Below are positions 9,470 through 18,506 of a stretch of 64,000 nt of DNA, in pieces. Numbering within the stretch: position 1 is the first letter of the stretch; each line of letters starts with the position of its first letter. The stretch is from Salinimonas chungwhensis DSM 16280 (lineage in GTDB: Bacteria; Pseudomonadota; Gammaproteobacteria; Enterobacterales; Alteromonadaceae). The notes below the pieces were generated by a model. The model was not told the origin of the DNA. It saw only the letters and a program-made list of their open reading frames with translations, and ran no database searches. The stretch covers positions 62,001 through 126,000 of the forward strand of contig NZ_KB899382.1 of the NCBI RefSeq assembly GCF_000378185.1, written 5' to 3'. The translations under genes and the position numbers were made by a program.

Positions 9470-10693
9470 ATGCCTGATAATTTAAACCACGATAATGCCT
9501 CATCCCGCAGTTACTCATTCGCGTTTAGTGTCTTAGTTTCTTTATTTTTTTTCTGGGGGTTCATTACCTGTCTCAACGACATTCTTATTCCTCATTTAAA
9601 AGCCGAGTTTGATTTAAGTTATTTTGAAGCAACGCTTATTCAGTTTTGTTTTTTTACTGCTTATCTGCTGGTGTCTATCCCTGCCGGTAATATGGTGAGT
9701 CGCATTGGCTACAAAAACGGCATAGTGACAGGCCTGTTTGTGACGTCAGTCGGGTGTCTGCTTTTCATACCGGCGGCAAGCTGGGAAATTTACAGCTTAT
9801 TCCTTGGTGCTTTGTTCGTGTTGGCGTCCGGCATTACCATCTTACAGGTTTCTGCAAACCCCTACGTGAACGCCCTGGGCAGCGAAGAAACCGCCTCAAG
9901 CCGATTGAATTTGTCGCAGGGTTTTAATGCACTTGGTACAACGTTGGCACCGGTGCTCGGAGGGGGACTTATCCTGGCGGGGGCCAGTAGCTTAGACAGT
10001 AATATAGGCACGGTAAAACTTCCCTATTTGATACTTGCTATTTTGCTGTCATTAGTAGCGCTTACGTTCATCAATCTCAATTTGCCATCTATTTCACACG
10101 AACGGGGAGAAAAAATATCCACGTTGGCCTTACTCAAGCGCTTCCCTACATTAACCTTTGGTTGTGTAAGTTTATTTGCCTATGTGGGCGCGGAAGTTGC
10201 GATAGGCAGTTTACTTATTAATTATCTTGGACTGGATAATATCAAAGGGTTAGCTGAAAACCAGGCTGCTCATTTTGTGGCGTTTTATTGGGGTGGCGCG
10301 ATGATAGGCCGCTTTATTGGTTCAGTCATTATGCGGTTTATAAAGCCTGCGCTGCTATTATCGTTTAATGCGATTCTTGCGTTAACGCTGCTGGTGATGG
10401 TTGTGCATGCTGATGGCGACATTGCGTTTGGTGCAGTACTGCTCATTGGTTTATTCAATTCAATTATGTTCCCCACCATATTCAGTCTATCGCTTAGAGG
10501 CACCGGTGTTTATTCTGCCCAGGCTTCGGGCGTGTTGTGCCTGACTATATTTGGTGGTGCTGTGGTGCCCCTGATACAGGGGGCCGTGGCCGACACTGCC
10601 GGTTTGCAGGAATCCTTTTATGTTCCGATGGTCAGTTACCTAGCGATTTTACTGTTTGCACTTCATGTGTTGAAAAATAAATCACAGAATTAG
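9470..10693 (+). CDS. Sugar MFS permease, FucP/GluP type
   Basis: A 407-residue MFS transporter of the fucose/glucose-galactose permease group. The first span carries the diagnostic [19 protein letters not shown] segment, and the second and fourth regions carry [10 protein letters not shown] and [14 protein letters not shown], all characteristic of FucP/GluP/NagP-type proton-sugar symporters. It should bring the monosaccharide released by the GH3 enzyme into the cytoplasm; glucose is the likeliest substrate, but the group also takes up fucose, galactose and N-acetylglucosamine. It has a candidate operator upstream and a chemoreceptor gene 13 bp downstream. Confidence 0.88.
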   Translation: MPDNLNHDNASSRSYSFAFSVLVSLFFFWGFITCLNDILIPHLKAEFDLSYFEATLIQFCFFTAYLLVSIPAGNMVSRIGYKNGIVTGLFVTSVGCLLFIPAASWEIYSLFLGALFVLASGITILQVSANPYVNALGSEETASSRLNLSQGFNALGTTLAPVLGGGLILAGASSLDSNIGTVKLPYLILAILLSLVALTFINLNLPSISHERGEKISTLALLKRFPTLTFGCVSLFAYVGAEVAIGSLLINYLGLDNIKGLAENQAAHFVAFYWGGAMIGRFIGSVIMRFIKPALLLSFNAILALTLLVMVVHADGDIAFGAVLLIGLFNSIMFPTIFSLSLRGTGVYSAQASGVLCLTIFGGAVVPLIQGAVADTAGLQESFYVPMVSYLAILLFALHVLKNKSQN

Positions 10694-10706
10694 TGAGAGC
10701 TATTTT

Positions 10707-12578
10707 ATGACGCTTTACAAAAAGATTTCATTGTCAGCAGGCGTGATTATTTGTCTTTGCTGTGGGGGCATTCTTCTATTTTCACTGGGTAGTTCGGTGT
10801 CGATGGTAGAGCGAAACGTTAAGCAGTCGGTAAGGACAAATATCAGTGCTTACAACGCGTATATAGACAGCTGGCTCAACGCAAAGAAGGCGCTGTTGAA
10901 AGCTTTTCCTGCGCAAGGTGAAGAAACCTACATTTACCTTCAACAGCTACGTGATTCTGGTGATTTTGAAAATGTGTTTTTGGCCTTTTCCGATGGTAGT
11001 CAGCTAAACGCGAATAAAGACACGCTGCCTGAAGGTAACAATGACCCAAGAAAGTGGGGCTGGTATATCAACGCATTAAAGGATAAACCAAACGCCTTTA
11101 TTGATAACCCATCGGTAGCAGCAGCAACAAATACCTATGTTGTATCGATGGGAAAGGCTGTTACCTATAACGGTAATCAAGCGGTAATCGGTGTAGATGT
11201 CGGTATTCAGGATGTCTTACAGCATCTTGAAAATGTAGAACTCCCCGGTGATGGTTATATGTTTGTTTTAGGCAAAAATAATACGGTTTTTGCCCATGAA
11301 GACAGCCTGTTACTTAATCAGCCGGCGGAGAGTCTATTTAAGAACGCTCGGTTTTCTACGGTGTTGGAGAACACCAATTTGCACGATCTTTCTACCGTTG
11401 AAATGAATGGTGAAGACTATTACATCAGTGTTGTTCCCTTGCAAAATAATGGCCTGAAAACGGTAGCCATTATTTCAAAGCGCAGCGTACTTGACTCCAC
11501 CTATCAGACATTAACGATGTTGGCGATTGGCGCTATGATTGCCATCGTAATCTTCGTGTTAGTGTTCAGCCGCTGGTGTCGCTACCTTTTTTCACCGCTG
11601 CTCGCAGTGTCATCACAGTTACAAAAAATTGGCGAGGGAAGAGCCGATTTATCTGTAAGAATAAACAACGCCAGTAACGATGAGGTGGGCCAATTGGCAA
11701 GAAGCTTCAATGCGTTCACATCAAGGTTGGCGGGGCTGTTAAAAGAAATAGATCAAAAAACAGTCCAGCTGTTCGACTATGCCCAAACCAGTTCTACAAG
11801 TGCTGAAACTATTAATCAGAGGCTTGACGCGCAGAAGAAAGAGACTGCTCAGGTTGCGGTAGCAACACAGGAATTAACCAGCGCGACCCAGGAAATCTCT
11901 ACGTTAGTTACTCGCACAAGTGATGCGGTCAAAGACGCCGAAACATTGGGTGAGCAAGGGCAGGTCGTTGTACAGAAAAATACCGAAGCGGTAGAAGACC
12001 TTTCGGCACAAGTCAACAGAACGGTTGATGCAATAAATAATCTTGGCCAACATGTAAATAAGATCAGTGTGATCCTGGCTGGTATTAAAGACATTGCAGA
12101 GCAGACAAACTTACTGGCGCTGAATGCGGCAATCGAAGCAGCCCGAGCCGGGGAGCAGGGAAAGGGGTTTGCAGTGGTGGCTGACGAGGTAAGGGTATTG
12201 TCTCAAAAAACCTCTACGTCTACGGAGGAAATAACCAATTTATTAAGGGAACTGCAATCAACCACTGACAACGCATTGGGGTTAATTCAGTCGAGTCATC
12301 ATGCTGCAGACGAGACTATACAAAGCAGTAAAGAAGCAATTGCGGCTATTCAACAGTTGCACAGTGCCGTTAGCCAGATATCAAATATGTCTTTACAAAT
12401 AGCTGTTGCAACAGAACAACAAACCCAGGTTACTCAGACTATTGAGCACAACATCGCAACCATCAATGACGTTTCGTCAATTATTGCCAAGGAATCTGAT
12501 GCGTCCCTGGACCACGCAAAAGCACTGAGAGTTTTAGCCAGTGAGCTAAAACAGAATACCGCGACGTTGACCGGTTAG
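10707..12578 (+). CDS. Methyl-accepting chemotaxis protein with a periplasmic Cache domain
   Basis: A 623-residue transmembrane chemoreceptor. A first membrane span (about 9-28) is followed by a periplasmic double-Cache-type sensor (about 30-260; [13 protein letters not shown] and VVSMGKAV are typical pieces), a second span (about 266-287), a HAMP domain (about 288-345) and a methyl-accepting coiled coil. The signalling tip is present: [19 protein letters not shown], then [10 protein letters not shown]. There is no C-terminal receptor pentapeptide for CheR/CheB tethering. Its gene starts 13 bp after the sugar permease, so they are very likely co-transcribed, which suggests it senses the same sugar or its precursor. 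Confidence 0.92.
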   Translation: MTLYKKISLSAGVIICLCCGGILLFSLGSSVSMVERNVKQSVRTNISAYNAYIDSWLNAKKALLKAFPAQGEETYIYLQQLRDSGDFENVFLAFSDGSQLNANKDTLPEGNNDPRKWGWYINALKDKPNAFIDNPSVAAATNTYVVSMGKAVTYNGNQAVIGVDVGIQDVLQHLENVELPGDGYMFVLGKNNTVFAHEDSLLLNQPAESLFKNARFSTVLENTNLHDLSTVEMNGEDYYISVVPLQNNGLKTVAIISKRSVLDSTYQTLTMLAIGAMIAIVIFVLVFSRWCRYLFSPLLAVSSQLQKIGEGRADLSVRINNASNDEVGQLARSFNAFTSRLAGLLKEIDQKTVQLFDYAQTSSTSAETINQRLDAQKKETAQVAVATQELTSATQEISTLVTRTSDAVKDAETLGEQGQVVVQKNTEAVEDLSAQVNRTVDAINNLGQHVNKISVILAGIKDIAEQTNLLALNAAIEAARAGEQGKGFAVVADEVRVLSQKTSTSTEEITNLLRELQSTTDNALGLIQSSHHAADETIQSSKEAIAAIQQLHSAVSQISNMSLQIAVATEQQTQVTQTIEHNIATINDVSSIIAKESDASLDHAKALRVLASELKQNTATLTG

Positions 12579-12808
12579 TCTGTTTTAATCAGCCATTGTA
12601 AAGCACTGATGGCGGCGTCTTGGCAAGTACAACAGACCTATTGTCAGCGAAGGACTAACAAGCTTTGCTGACGAAGAAAGCGCGAAGTATATTTAAAATA
12701 TCAAGGTATTAAATTTTATAACATATATTGCTTTTAACATCTGAGTTTTAGATTTAAAGTTCGCCCGTCAAATGATGACGATGTAGTATTTATAAGGATT
12801 ATACTCGG

Positions 12809-13405
12809 ATGAAACGCGCTCTACTTGCAATGGCAATCGCCAGCTTTTCTTTTAATGCAGTCTCTGCTCAGCCATTTTCTAACGGCCCTACATGGAATTA
12901 TGCTGAAGTAGGTTACCAGACAACAGATATCGACGGCCTTGACGAATTCGAGCCGGCTGGATTCAGCGTTAAAGGCACAACTTCAATTGGCGAAAAGTTT
13001 TTCCTGACCGCGTCTTACCGCGATTTAAGCGATGATGAGATGGGTTTAGATCTTGATATGAGTCAGTTTTCTGCCGGAGTTGGTTATCGCTACAGTGTTA
13101 CCAGGAGTACGGATATATTTGGTATTGCAAGTTTTGAAAACCTTGATGTGGAAGCTTCTGGTCCAGGTGGTTCTGTAGGTGATGATGAGAGCGGTTTTGG
13201 TATCGCCGCAGGTGTTCGCTCTATGGTCATTGACCAGCTTGAGCTATCTGTAACAGCAAAGCATATCGAGCTGGACGATACGGGTGACACGGGTATCGAA
13301 GCTGGCGCCACGTTTTATATAACACCCTCTATTGCATTTGGTGCGACTTACGAAAAGCTTGATGACTTTTCGTTTGCCGGCGCTAATATCCGTTATAGCT
13401 TCTAA
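12809..13405 (+). CDS. Small outer-membrane beta-barrel protein
   Basis: A 198-residue protein with a signal peptide (about 1-20, ending VSA) and a chain of alternating strands (for example WNYAEVGYQTTD, FFLTASYRDLSDDE, FSAGVGYRYSV) ending in NIRYSF with a terminal Phe, the usual BAM recognition end. Length and pattern fit an 8-strand barrel like those of OmpA-like or OmpW-like surface proteins common in Alteromonas. No enzymatic motif is visible. It has its own terminator and stands alone, with AT-rich promoter sequence in front. Confidence 0.75.
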   Translation: MKRALLAMAIASFSFNAVSAQPFSNGPTWNYAEVGYQTTDIDGLDEFEPAGFSVKGTTSIGEKFFLTASYRDLSDDEMGLDLDMSQFSAGVGYRYSVTRSTDIFGIASFENLDVEASGPGGSVGDDESGFGIAAGVRSMVIDQLELSVTAKHIELDDTGDTGIEAGATFYITPSIAFGATYEKLDDFSFAGANIRYSF

Positions 13406-13411
13406 CGATAG

Positions 13412-13436
13412 AGCGGGCTTGCAAGCCCGCTTTTCT
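13412..13436 (+). terminator. Rho-independent terminator
   Basis: AGCGGGCTTGCAAGCCCGCT forms a perfect 10-bp stem followed by TTTCTT, directly after the beta-barrel gene. Confidence 0.85.
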
Positions 13437-13565
13437 TATTTCGAAATCACATTTACCAACCTTTCCCATCACGTCCCCAAAGTACTCAGCTAAAACATCC
13501 CTTACCACATTAAATACTAAGGCCTGCTGCGCAATAGTCTCTTCATGGGGAGAGAGCTGCCGTGC

Positions 13566-15140
13566 TTAACGTTGCAATTTCTGGTCATCGCCTGTACGAC
13601 GCCATTCAAAATAATCATCCAGTACCTTTAACGCGTTCTCGTCGGCAACCGGGCCGGTTTTTGGCGTGGTATTAAAATGCATTACCGTCGGTGCGCCGGG
13701 CTCGAAAACAGGCCATTGTGGCAGACCGCTGCCATTGGGGTTGCCTGACTTTACAAAATTGGTCCAGTACGTTGCCATTGACTCAGAGAGTTGCAACGCC
13801 TGTTTGCCACTATCCGGATTGCTGGTATCCAGGTGTTTAAAGACGTAGGCAATTTCCTGCCCGTGCGCAGCGCCCTCGTTGTAATGCTCAGACCCTTTTG
13901 CATGGTCAGGGTGCTGATCAAAATAGTAAAGATAGGCATCACCATCGCCATGAGCAGTTTGCAGCTTAGCCCAGCTCCAGGTATGCCAGCCAAACGCTGC
14001 GTCGCGTATCAGGTTGCGGGCATTGCGCGTCACTGCTTCACGGGATATGGAATACGCGTCTATCAGTTTTGAGGAAAATACACCGAACCGCTGATTCATA
14101 CCGTCAATAAATTGCTGGGGATCTTGTGCTCTGACAAAGCTGAGGCCTTCATCCGAGTTGTAGCCTACCAATACAGGCGTATCGTTAAATTTACCCTGCT
14201 GGTAGAGTTTGTACTGGTCATCCGGAATAACGTACCCATCTACGATTGGCCACCCACCGGGCAATGACCAGCCTTGCGGTATGAATGTTTCTGCGTCCAT
14301 TTTTCGTAGGGCGTCGATGGACGTGGTGCCGAATTTTTTGACGTACTCTTTACCTTCTGACTCAGCCTGTTGCAGCAGCGACATATTCTCACCCGGGTAA
14401 TTTACCTCACGGGGCGGGCCAAAAGAGCCACCACTTTGCGAAATCGCTTTTTCGAAAAGTCCTTTAGCCAGCGGTGATGCCGAAAGCATACTCACCGATA
14501 TTCCCCCCGCGGACTCGCCGGCTATGGTGATGTTATCGGGATCGCCGCCAAACTGGCTGATGTTTTTCTTTATCCACTTTAGCGCAGCTATCTGGTCGAG
14601 AATGCCATAGTTACCTGAAACCCCGTTGGGGCTTTCTGCGGAAAGCTCAGGGTGGGCAAGGAAGCCCAACTGACCTACCCGATAAGCAATGCTTACTACG
14701 ATAACGCCTTTATTCGCCAGTGCTCTGCCATCAAAAATAGGATCGGAGGATGCACCAAAGCTGAAACCGCCGCCATAAATCCATACTAAAACAGGGACAT
14801 CGTCATCAGGTGATGTGGCTGGTGTCCAGATATTTAAATACAGGCAGTCTTCGCTTTTTCCCGACGGTGGCTCGCCTGCCTGCATCGGCGCTGGTGCATA
14901 AGCTTGTGCGGTCTTAACGCCATCCCAGGGCTGAGCGGGCTGTGGTGCTTTCCAACGAAACTCACCGACCGGCGGGCGGGCAAAGGGCACACCTTTAAAA
15001 ATAGCAATGTTATTTTCCATGGTGCCTCTGAGCTTGCCTTCCTCGACGGTAACCTCATCCATAGAAGCAGCCGTAGCCTGAAAGGAAAAAGAGAAAGTGA
15101 AAAGCAGTAGTAACGCACTTATAACAGGTCGTGTTTTCAT
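13566..15140 (-). CDS. Exported carboxylesterase, type B family
   Basis: A secreted serine esterase of about 524 residues with the alpha/beta-hydrolase fold of the type B carboxylesterase/lipase family. A signal peptide ends near ATAAS. Family landmarks are all present: FKGVPFARPPVG near the N terminus, EDCLYLNIWTP, the oxyanion-hole segment VWIYGGGF, the nucleophile elbow GESAGG, and a conserved SDEG/His pattern further on (EGAAHGQE for the late His region). The GTG at 15152 is an alternative start. The adjacent minus-strand gene is also an exported hydrolase, and a GH43 enzyme lies across the spacer, so removal of acyl groups from plant or algal carbohydrate is a reasonable but unproven role. 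Confidence 0.88.
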   Translation of the reverse strand: MKTRPVISALLLLFTFSFSFQATAASMDEVTVEEGKLRGTMENNIAIFKGVPFARPPVGEFRWKAPQPAQPWDGVKTAQAYAPAPMQAGEPPSGKSEDCLYLNIWTPATSPDDDVPVLVWIYGGGFSFGASSDPIFDGRALANKGVIVVSIAYRVGQLGFLAHPELSAESPNGVSGNYGILDQIAALKWIKKNISQFGGDPDNITIAGESAGGISVSMLSASPLAKGLFEKAISQSGGSFGPPREVNYPGENMSLLQQAESEGKEYVKKFGTTSIDALRKMDAETFIPQGWSLPGGWPIVDGYVIPDDQYKLYQQGKFNDTPVLVGYNSDEGLSFVRAQDPQQFIDGMNQRFGVFSSKLIDAYSISREAVTRNARNLIRDAAFGWHTWSWAKLQTAHGDGDAYLYYFDQHPDHAKGSEHYNEGAAHGQEIAYVFKHLDTSNPDSGKQALQLSESMATYWTNFVKSGNPNGSGLPQWPVFEPGAPTVMHFNTTPKTGPVADENALKVLDDYFEWRRTGDDQKLQR

Positions 15141-15226
15141 TGTAGGGTTCACATCCGTTTTTGGTGTTTATCCTTCAGCAAGGTAATTCAAAACCTTCCT
15201 GATTTTTTAGGATCCATTTAAGTGAC

Positions 15227-16087
15227 TCAGAAGTTTTTTGATTTCATTGTCCAGCCAGGAAAGTCACTCAAATCACTTTTAAGAAAAACCGCCGAATTTT
15301 CTTTTTTTCCTTTTAATTGCCAGTCAAGCCATTTAAGCGCCATTCGGGCAAAGGCGCCGCCATTGGCTTCTTCAAATGTACCAGAGTGTCCGGCATTAAT
15401 AGCATTGGCAAAGGCCACGGGGACATTGGTAATACGCTGGTAATCTTTTAATGCATTTTCATATGCGACATCGGATTCACCGCCAATGAGATAAAGGGTA
15501 GGGGCGTGAAGAAGTTGAAGGGATTGCTGATCAGCGTCTGCCATGGTCATGTCGCCGATGCCTGAGTTAAACATCAAGTAGCTGGTAACGCGCGGCTCAT
15601 CAGCCATTGCTAGCACCTGAGCACCGCCACAGGACTGGCCGGCAAATGCAACATGCGCCGTGTCTATGTTGTTATAATAGACGCTGGATTCTGTCTTATT
15701 TTGCGATTGCGCCCAGTCGATAGCCTGGGGCATTTGCTCATTGGGCGACTTTTTTAATGTGCGATCGTCCAGGCTGCGTTGCATCGCGCCAAGCGCTACC
15801 ACCAGATAACCCTGGGAGGCCACCTCTGAAAGCATGCGTTCAAAAGGCAGGGAGGTATCATTGCAGCCGCCATTGGCAAAAACGATTAACGGCAATGCGT
15901 GCTGTTGTTTGGCTGCAGATTGTAGGTCTTTTGGACGATACACCACATAGTCAGAAAGGCTTGATTCACTGGTCGCAATGGCTTTAAAAGGGCCAGAGCC
16001 ACCATCATCAATGGTTTTCTGGTCCACTATCTCGGCAGCGACTGAGAACGTCAAACAATATAAAAGTAGCGTACTTGCCGTCTTCAT
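15227..16087 (-). CDS. Exported alpha/beta-hydrolase
   Basis: About 286 residues, with a signal peptide (MKTASTLLLYCLTFSVAAE) and an alpha/beta-hydrolase core resembling dienelactone-hydrolase or chlorophyllase-like esterases. The nucleophile elbow reads GQSCGG, the strand before it AHVAFA, and a late acid/His pair appears as GGESD and AGHSGTF. The upstream ATG at 16102 lacks a ribosome binding site, while GAGGA lies 9-10 bases before the ATG at 16087, which decides the start. It lies 74 bp before the carboxylesterase gene on the same strand and is probably co-transcribed. Substrate unknown; an esterase acting on carbohydrate esters is one option. Confidence 0.78.
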   Translation of the reverse strand: MKTASTLLLYCLTFSVAAEIVDQKTIDDGGSGPFKAIATSESSLSDYVVYRPKDLQSAAKQQHALPLIVFANGGCNDTSLPFERMLSEVASQGYLVVALGAMQRSLDDRTLKKSPNEQMPQAIDWAQSQNKTESSVYYNNIDTAHVAFAGQSCGGAQVLAMADEPRVTSYLMFNSGIGDMTMADADQQSLQLLHAPTLYLIGGESDVAYENALKDYQRITNVPVAFANAINAGHSGTFEEANGGAFARMALKWLDWQLKGKKENSAVFLKSDLSDFPGWTMKSKNF

Positions 16088-16503
16088 CGGGCGAGTCCTC
16101 ATGACGTGAAAATAAAAAATGATATATTTATGTATTATTGTATTAACAATATGTCAGGTTGTGAGGGCAAGATCAACTTCGAGCACCATCGCTTATACAG
16201 CGTCAACTGAAAGTGGACATTCGCTGTATCAACAGATGATACGTTGCTTTTCGAATGGAAATAAAACGCGTAATGCTTGCAGAGTGTGCCTGCTACAGGC
16301 AGTGATGCGCCCAGCATACCGTGACTATTTATTTAGCCACGCTGTCCGCAGCAATGTGTTTAAACTTCCAGGTAGACAGGCCGTTTGTAAAGAACTTATA
16401 GTATTATATGTTAAACGGTGTCGGGCGCGCAGTTTATATTTTACTGTTCGGTGCGTGCCCCAATTATTTTCAGACACAATCCAACGTGAATTAAGGGTGA
16501 ATG
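16088..16503. other. Divergent intergenic region, about 415 bp
   Basis: Spacer between the minus-strand esterases and the plus-strand GH43 gene. An open frame crosses it on the plus strand, but it has no ribosome binding site, poor codon use and no recognisable family, so I treat the region as promoter sequence. Confidence 0.5.
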
Positions 16504-17505
16504 ATGACCAATAGAACAAACAGCCCTCTGGTAGAGCAGAGAGCCGATCCATTTGTACATAAGCACACAGATGGGTATTACTACTTTACTGGTTCTGTGC
16601 CTACCTACGATCGTATCGAGCTTCGAAAATCCAACACGCTGGAAGGGTTACAAGACGCTGAAACCGTCGATATATGGTTTAAGCATGATAGTGGGCCGAT
16701 GAGTCGTCATATCTGGGCGCCGGAAATCCATTATCTTGACGGTAAATGGTATATCTATTTTGCTGCCAGCGAAGAGGACGATATCTGGGCGTTGCGCCCT
16801 TACGTGCTTGAGTGCAAAGGGCAGGACCCACTCAATGATGAATGGCAGGAGCTGGGCATGATGCAGGCTGCTGAGGGCGATGATAAATCATTTACCGATT
16901 TTTCATTAGATGCCACCATTTTCGAAAATAACGGTAAACGCTATTTTTGCTGGGCTGAGAAAACCGGCGGGCAGTTTGCTGCCTCCAATCTGTATCTGGC
17001 AGAGATGGAGTCACCCATAAAACTGAAAACCGTTCAGTTTATGCTGACCACCCCGGATTATGATTGGGAGCGGGTGGATTTCTGGGTAAATGAAGGTCCG
17101 GCGGTCATAAAACATGATGGCAAGATTTTTATCACTTTCTCAGCCAGTGCAACGGGTGCCTGCTACTGCATGGGTTACATGGAAGCGGATGAGAAGGCTG
17201 ATTTGTTAGACCGCAACTCGTGGACAAAAACCCGCCATCCCGTGCTTGAAACCGATTATGAAAAGCGTATCTATGGCCCGGGTCATAATTGTTTCACCGT
17301 CGCTGAGGATAACGAAACCCCCTTGTGTGTCTATCATGCCAGAGACTATGAAGAGGCGGTAGGCGATCCGGCGGTTGTGCCCAAAACTGACACCCGCCCA
17401 CATGAAGAAATCATCAAGGATCCTTTATACGATCCGAACCGTCACGCCCGTATGTTCGAAATCAAATTTGATGAGCAGGGTAAGCCAGTGTTCGATCTGT
17501 ATTAA
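16504..17505 (+). CDS. Cytoplasmic GH43-family glycosidase
   Basis: A five-bladed beta-propeller glycoside hydrolase of family 43, about 333 residues and without a signal peptide, so it acts on imported oligosaccharides in the cytoplasm. The catalytic pattern is visible: general base Asp in RADPFV, the pKa-tuning Asp in FSLDATIF and the acid Glu in VNEGPAV. Known members are alpha-L-arabinofuranosidases, beta-xylosidases and galactosidases; the subfamily cannot be set by eye. Two ATGs are adjacent; AAGGGTGA lies best spaced for the second (16504). It faces the esterase pair and the terminator hairpin shared with the next gene, consistent with a small polysaccharide-use group. Confidence 0.88.
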   Translation: MTNRTNSPLVEQRADPFVHKHTDGYYYFTGSVPTYDRIELRKSNTLEGLQDAETVDIWFKHDSGPMSRHIWAPEIHYLDGKWYIYFAASEEDDIWALRPYVLECKGQDPLNDEWQELGMMQAAEGDDKSFTDFSLDATIFENNGKRYFCWAEKTGGQFAASNLYLAEMESPIKLKTVQFMLTTPDYDWERVDFWVNEGPAVIKHDGKIFITFSASATGACYCMGYMEADEKADLLDRNSWTKTRHPVLETDYEKRIYGPGHNCFTVAEDNETPLCVYHARDYEEAVGDPAVVPKTDTRPHEEIIKDPLYDPNRHARMFEIKFDEQGKPVFDLY

Positions 17506-17516
17506 CGAGTATTTAA

Positions 17517-17539
17517 AGGCCTGCAATCCTCGCAGGCCT
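17517..17539. terminator. Hairpin between convergent GH43 and META/MliC genes
   Basis: Perfect 8-bp inverted repeat AGGCCTGC / GCAGGCCT with a 7-nt loop, placed between two convergent stop codons. It lacks a T tract, so it may act as a weak bidirectional terminator. Confidence 0.5.
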
Positions 17540-17575
17540 GGTAACAGGACGCTTAGGTGAAGTCAGGGCAGACTT

Positions 17576-18238
17576 TTATTGGATTTGGCACTGTTGTCGG
17601 CTGCTATTATTTTCAGTGATCGTATTTTGGCCCTTATTCCATAACGTAATGGTGCCGTAGCTATATTTTGCGCCAGATGCGGAAGGGATTCGCGCTAATA
17701 AATAATCGTCATTGTCTATTGTCAGACTGAGATGCTCAGTGCCAGCCAGCTGAAAATGAATCGCTTTTTCGTTTCCACATACCATTGTATACAGGTGGCC
17801 AGAAGCCTCTTTCTCATTTGCAGAAGCAAGAGACTGAGCCGCTAATGACAGAATCTGTCGGCCTTTGCTATCGAGAATGAATAGCTGTCCGTCACTATCC
17901 TGCTCGAAGAATCTTGCGTCAGCTAACAATTGTAAAAATGCGGTCTCCTGCTTTGAGATCGTAGGCCTGCACGCTTTTCGTGTGGTGACGATATTTTCAA
18001 ACGCCAGTGTATTTGCCGCTTGATGGTAAAGACCTCTGAAATTGTTACAACCTGCAAAGCCAGTTACAACGTGATTTTTTTCAAACGTCATCATTATTGA
18101 AGAATTATCCGAAAGGCTATGTTTATTTATCGAAGCTACCTCCCAGGTCCCCGAGAGCGAAACGGTACGGGAGGGTATGGAAGTACAAGCGCCAATGAAT
18201 GTCATAAAAATGATCAGCGGTAATAGTCGAAAATACAT
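17576..18238 (-). CDS. META + MliC two-domain lipoprotein (probable lysozyme inhibitor)
   Basis: A 220-residue lipoprotein with lipobox FIGAC (Cys18). Residues about 27-133 form a META/HslJ domain (SGTWEVASIN, FAGCNNFRGLY, TRKAC). Residues about 148-217 match the MliC/PliC C-type lysozyme inhibitor fold: YTMVCG at its start, the conserved loop SASGAKY at 187-193, then ITLWNKG and a closing Cys217 that can pair with Cys154. MliC proteins insert the Ser-containing loop into the lysozyme active site, protecting peptidoglycan. The META half is linked elsewhere to heat or novobiocin stress, with unclear function. The fusion suggests an envelope-defence protein. Domain calls are by motif; inhibition itself is inference. 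Confidence 0.82.
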   Translation of the reverse strand: MYFRLLPLIIFMTFIGACTSIPSRTVSLSGTWEVASINKHSLSDNSSIMMTFEKNHVVTGFAGCNNFRGLYHQAANTLAFENIVTTRKACRPTISKQETAFLQLLADARFFEQDSDGQLFILDSKGRQILSLAAQSLASANEKEASGHLYTMVCGNEKAIHFQLAGTEHLSLTIDNDDYLLARIPSASGAKYSYGTITLWNKGQNTITENNSSRQQCQIQ

Positions 18239-18506
18239 CGTGAGCGCTCTTGTGCAAATAAACAGATAGGACGAGATTACTCAAATCCGCAAAAGATTGA
18301 AACCGCACGCGAGATACAACGCAAAGCGACGCTATTAGGCAAAGAATAATGTCAGTTAGCAATCATTCGGGCAGCCTGGTGTCAGGTGTGAACTTACCTT
18401 TAACCCAGGACTTTTATGCGGAAGTCAAAATCACGCCCCCAATAAAGTAAGGCTGATTTTACGACACAGACGCTTTGCCTCATTTCAATGAGTGGCTGCG
18501 AGGCAA

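Noticed and set aside
16119..16514. A 131-codon plus-strand frame between the esterases and GH43.
   Set aside because: No start signal, Cys/Arg-rich nonsense-like composition and overlap with the GH43 start region.
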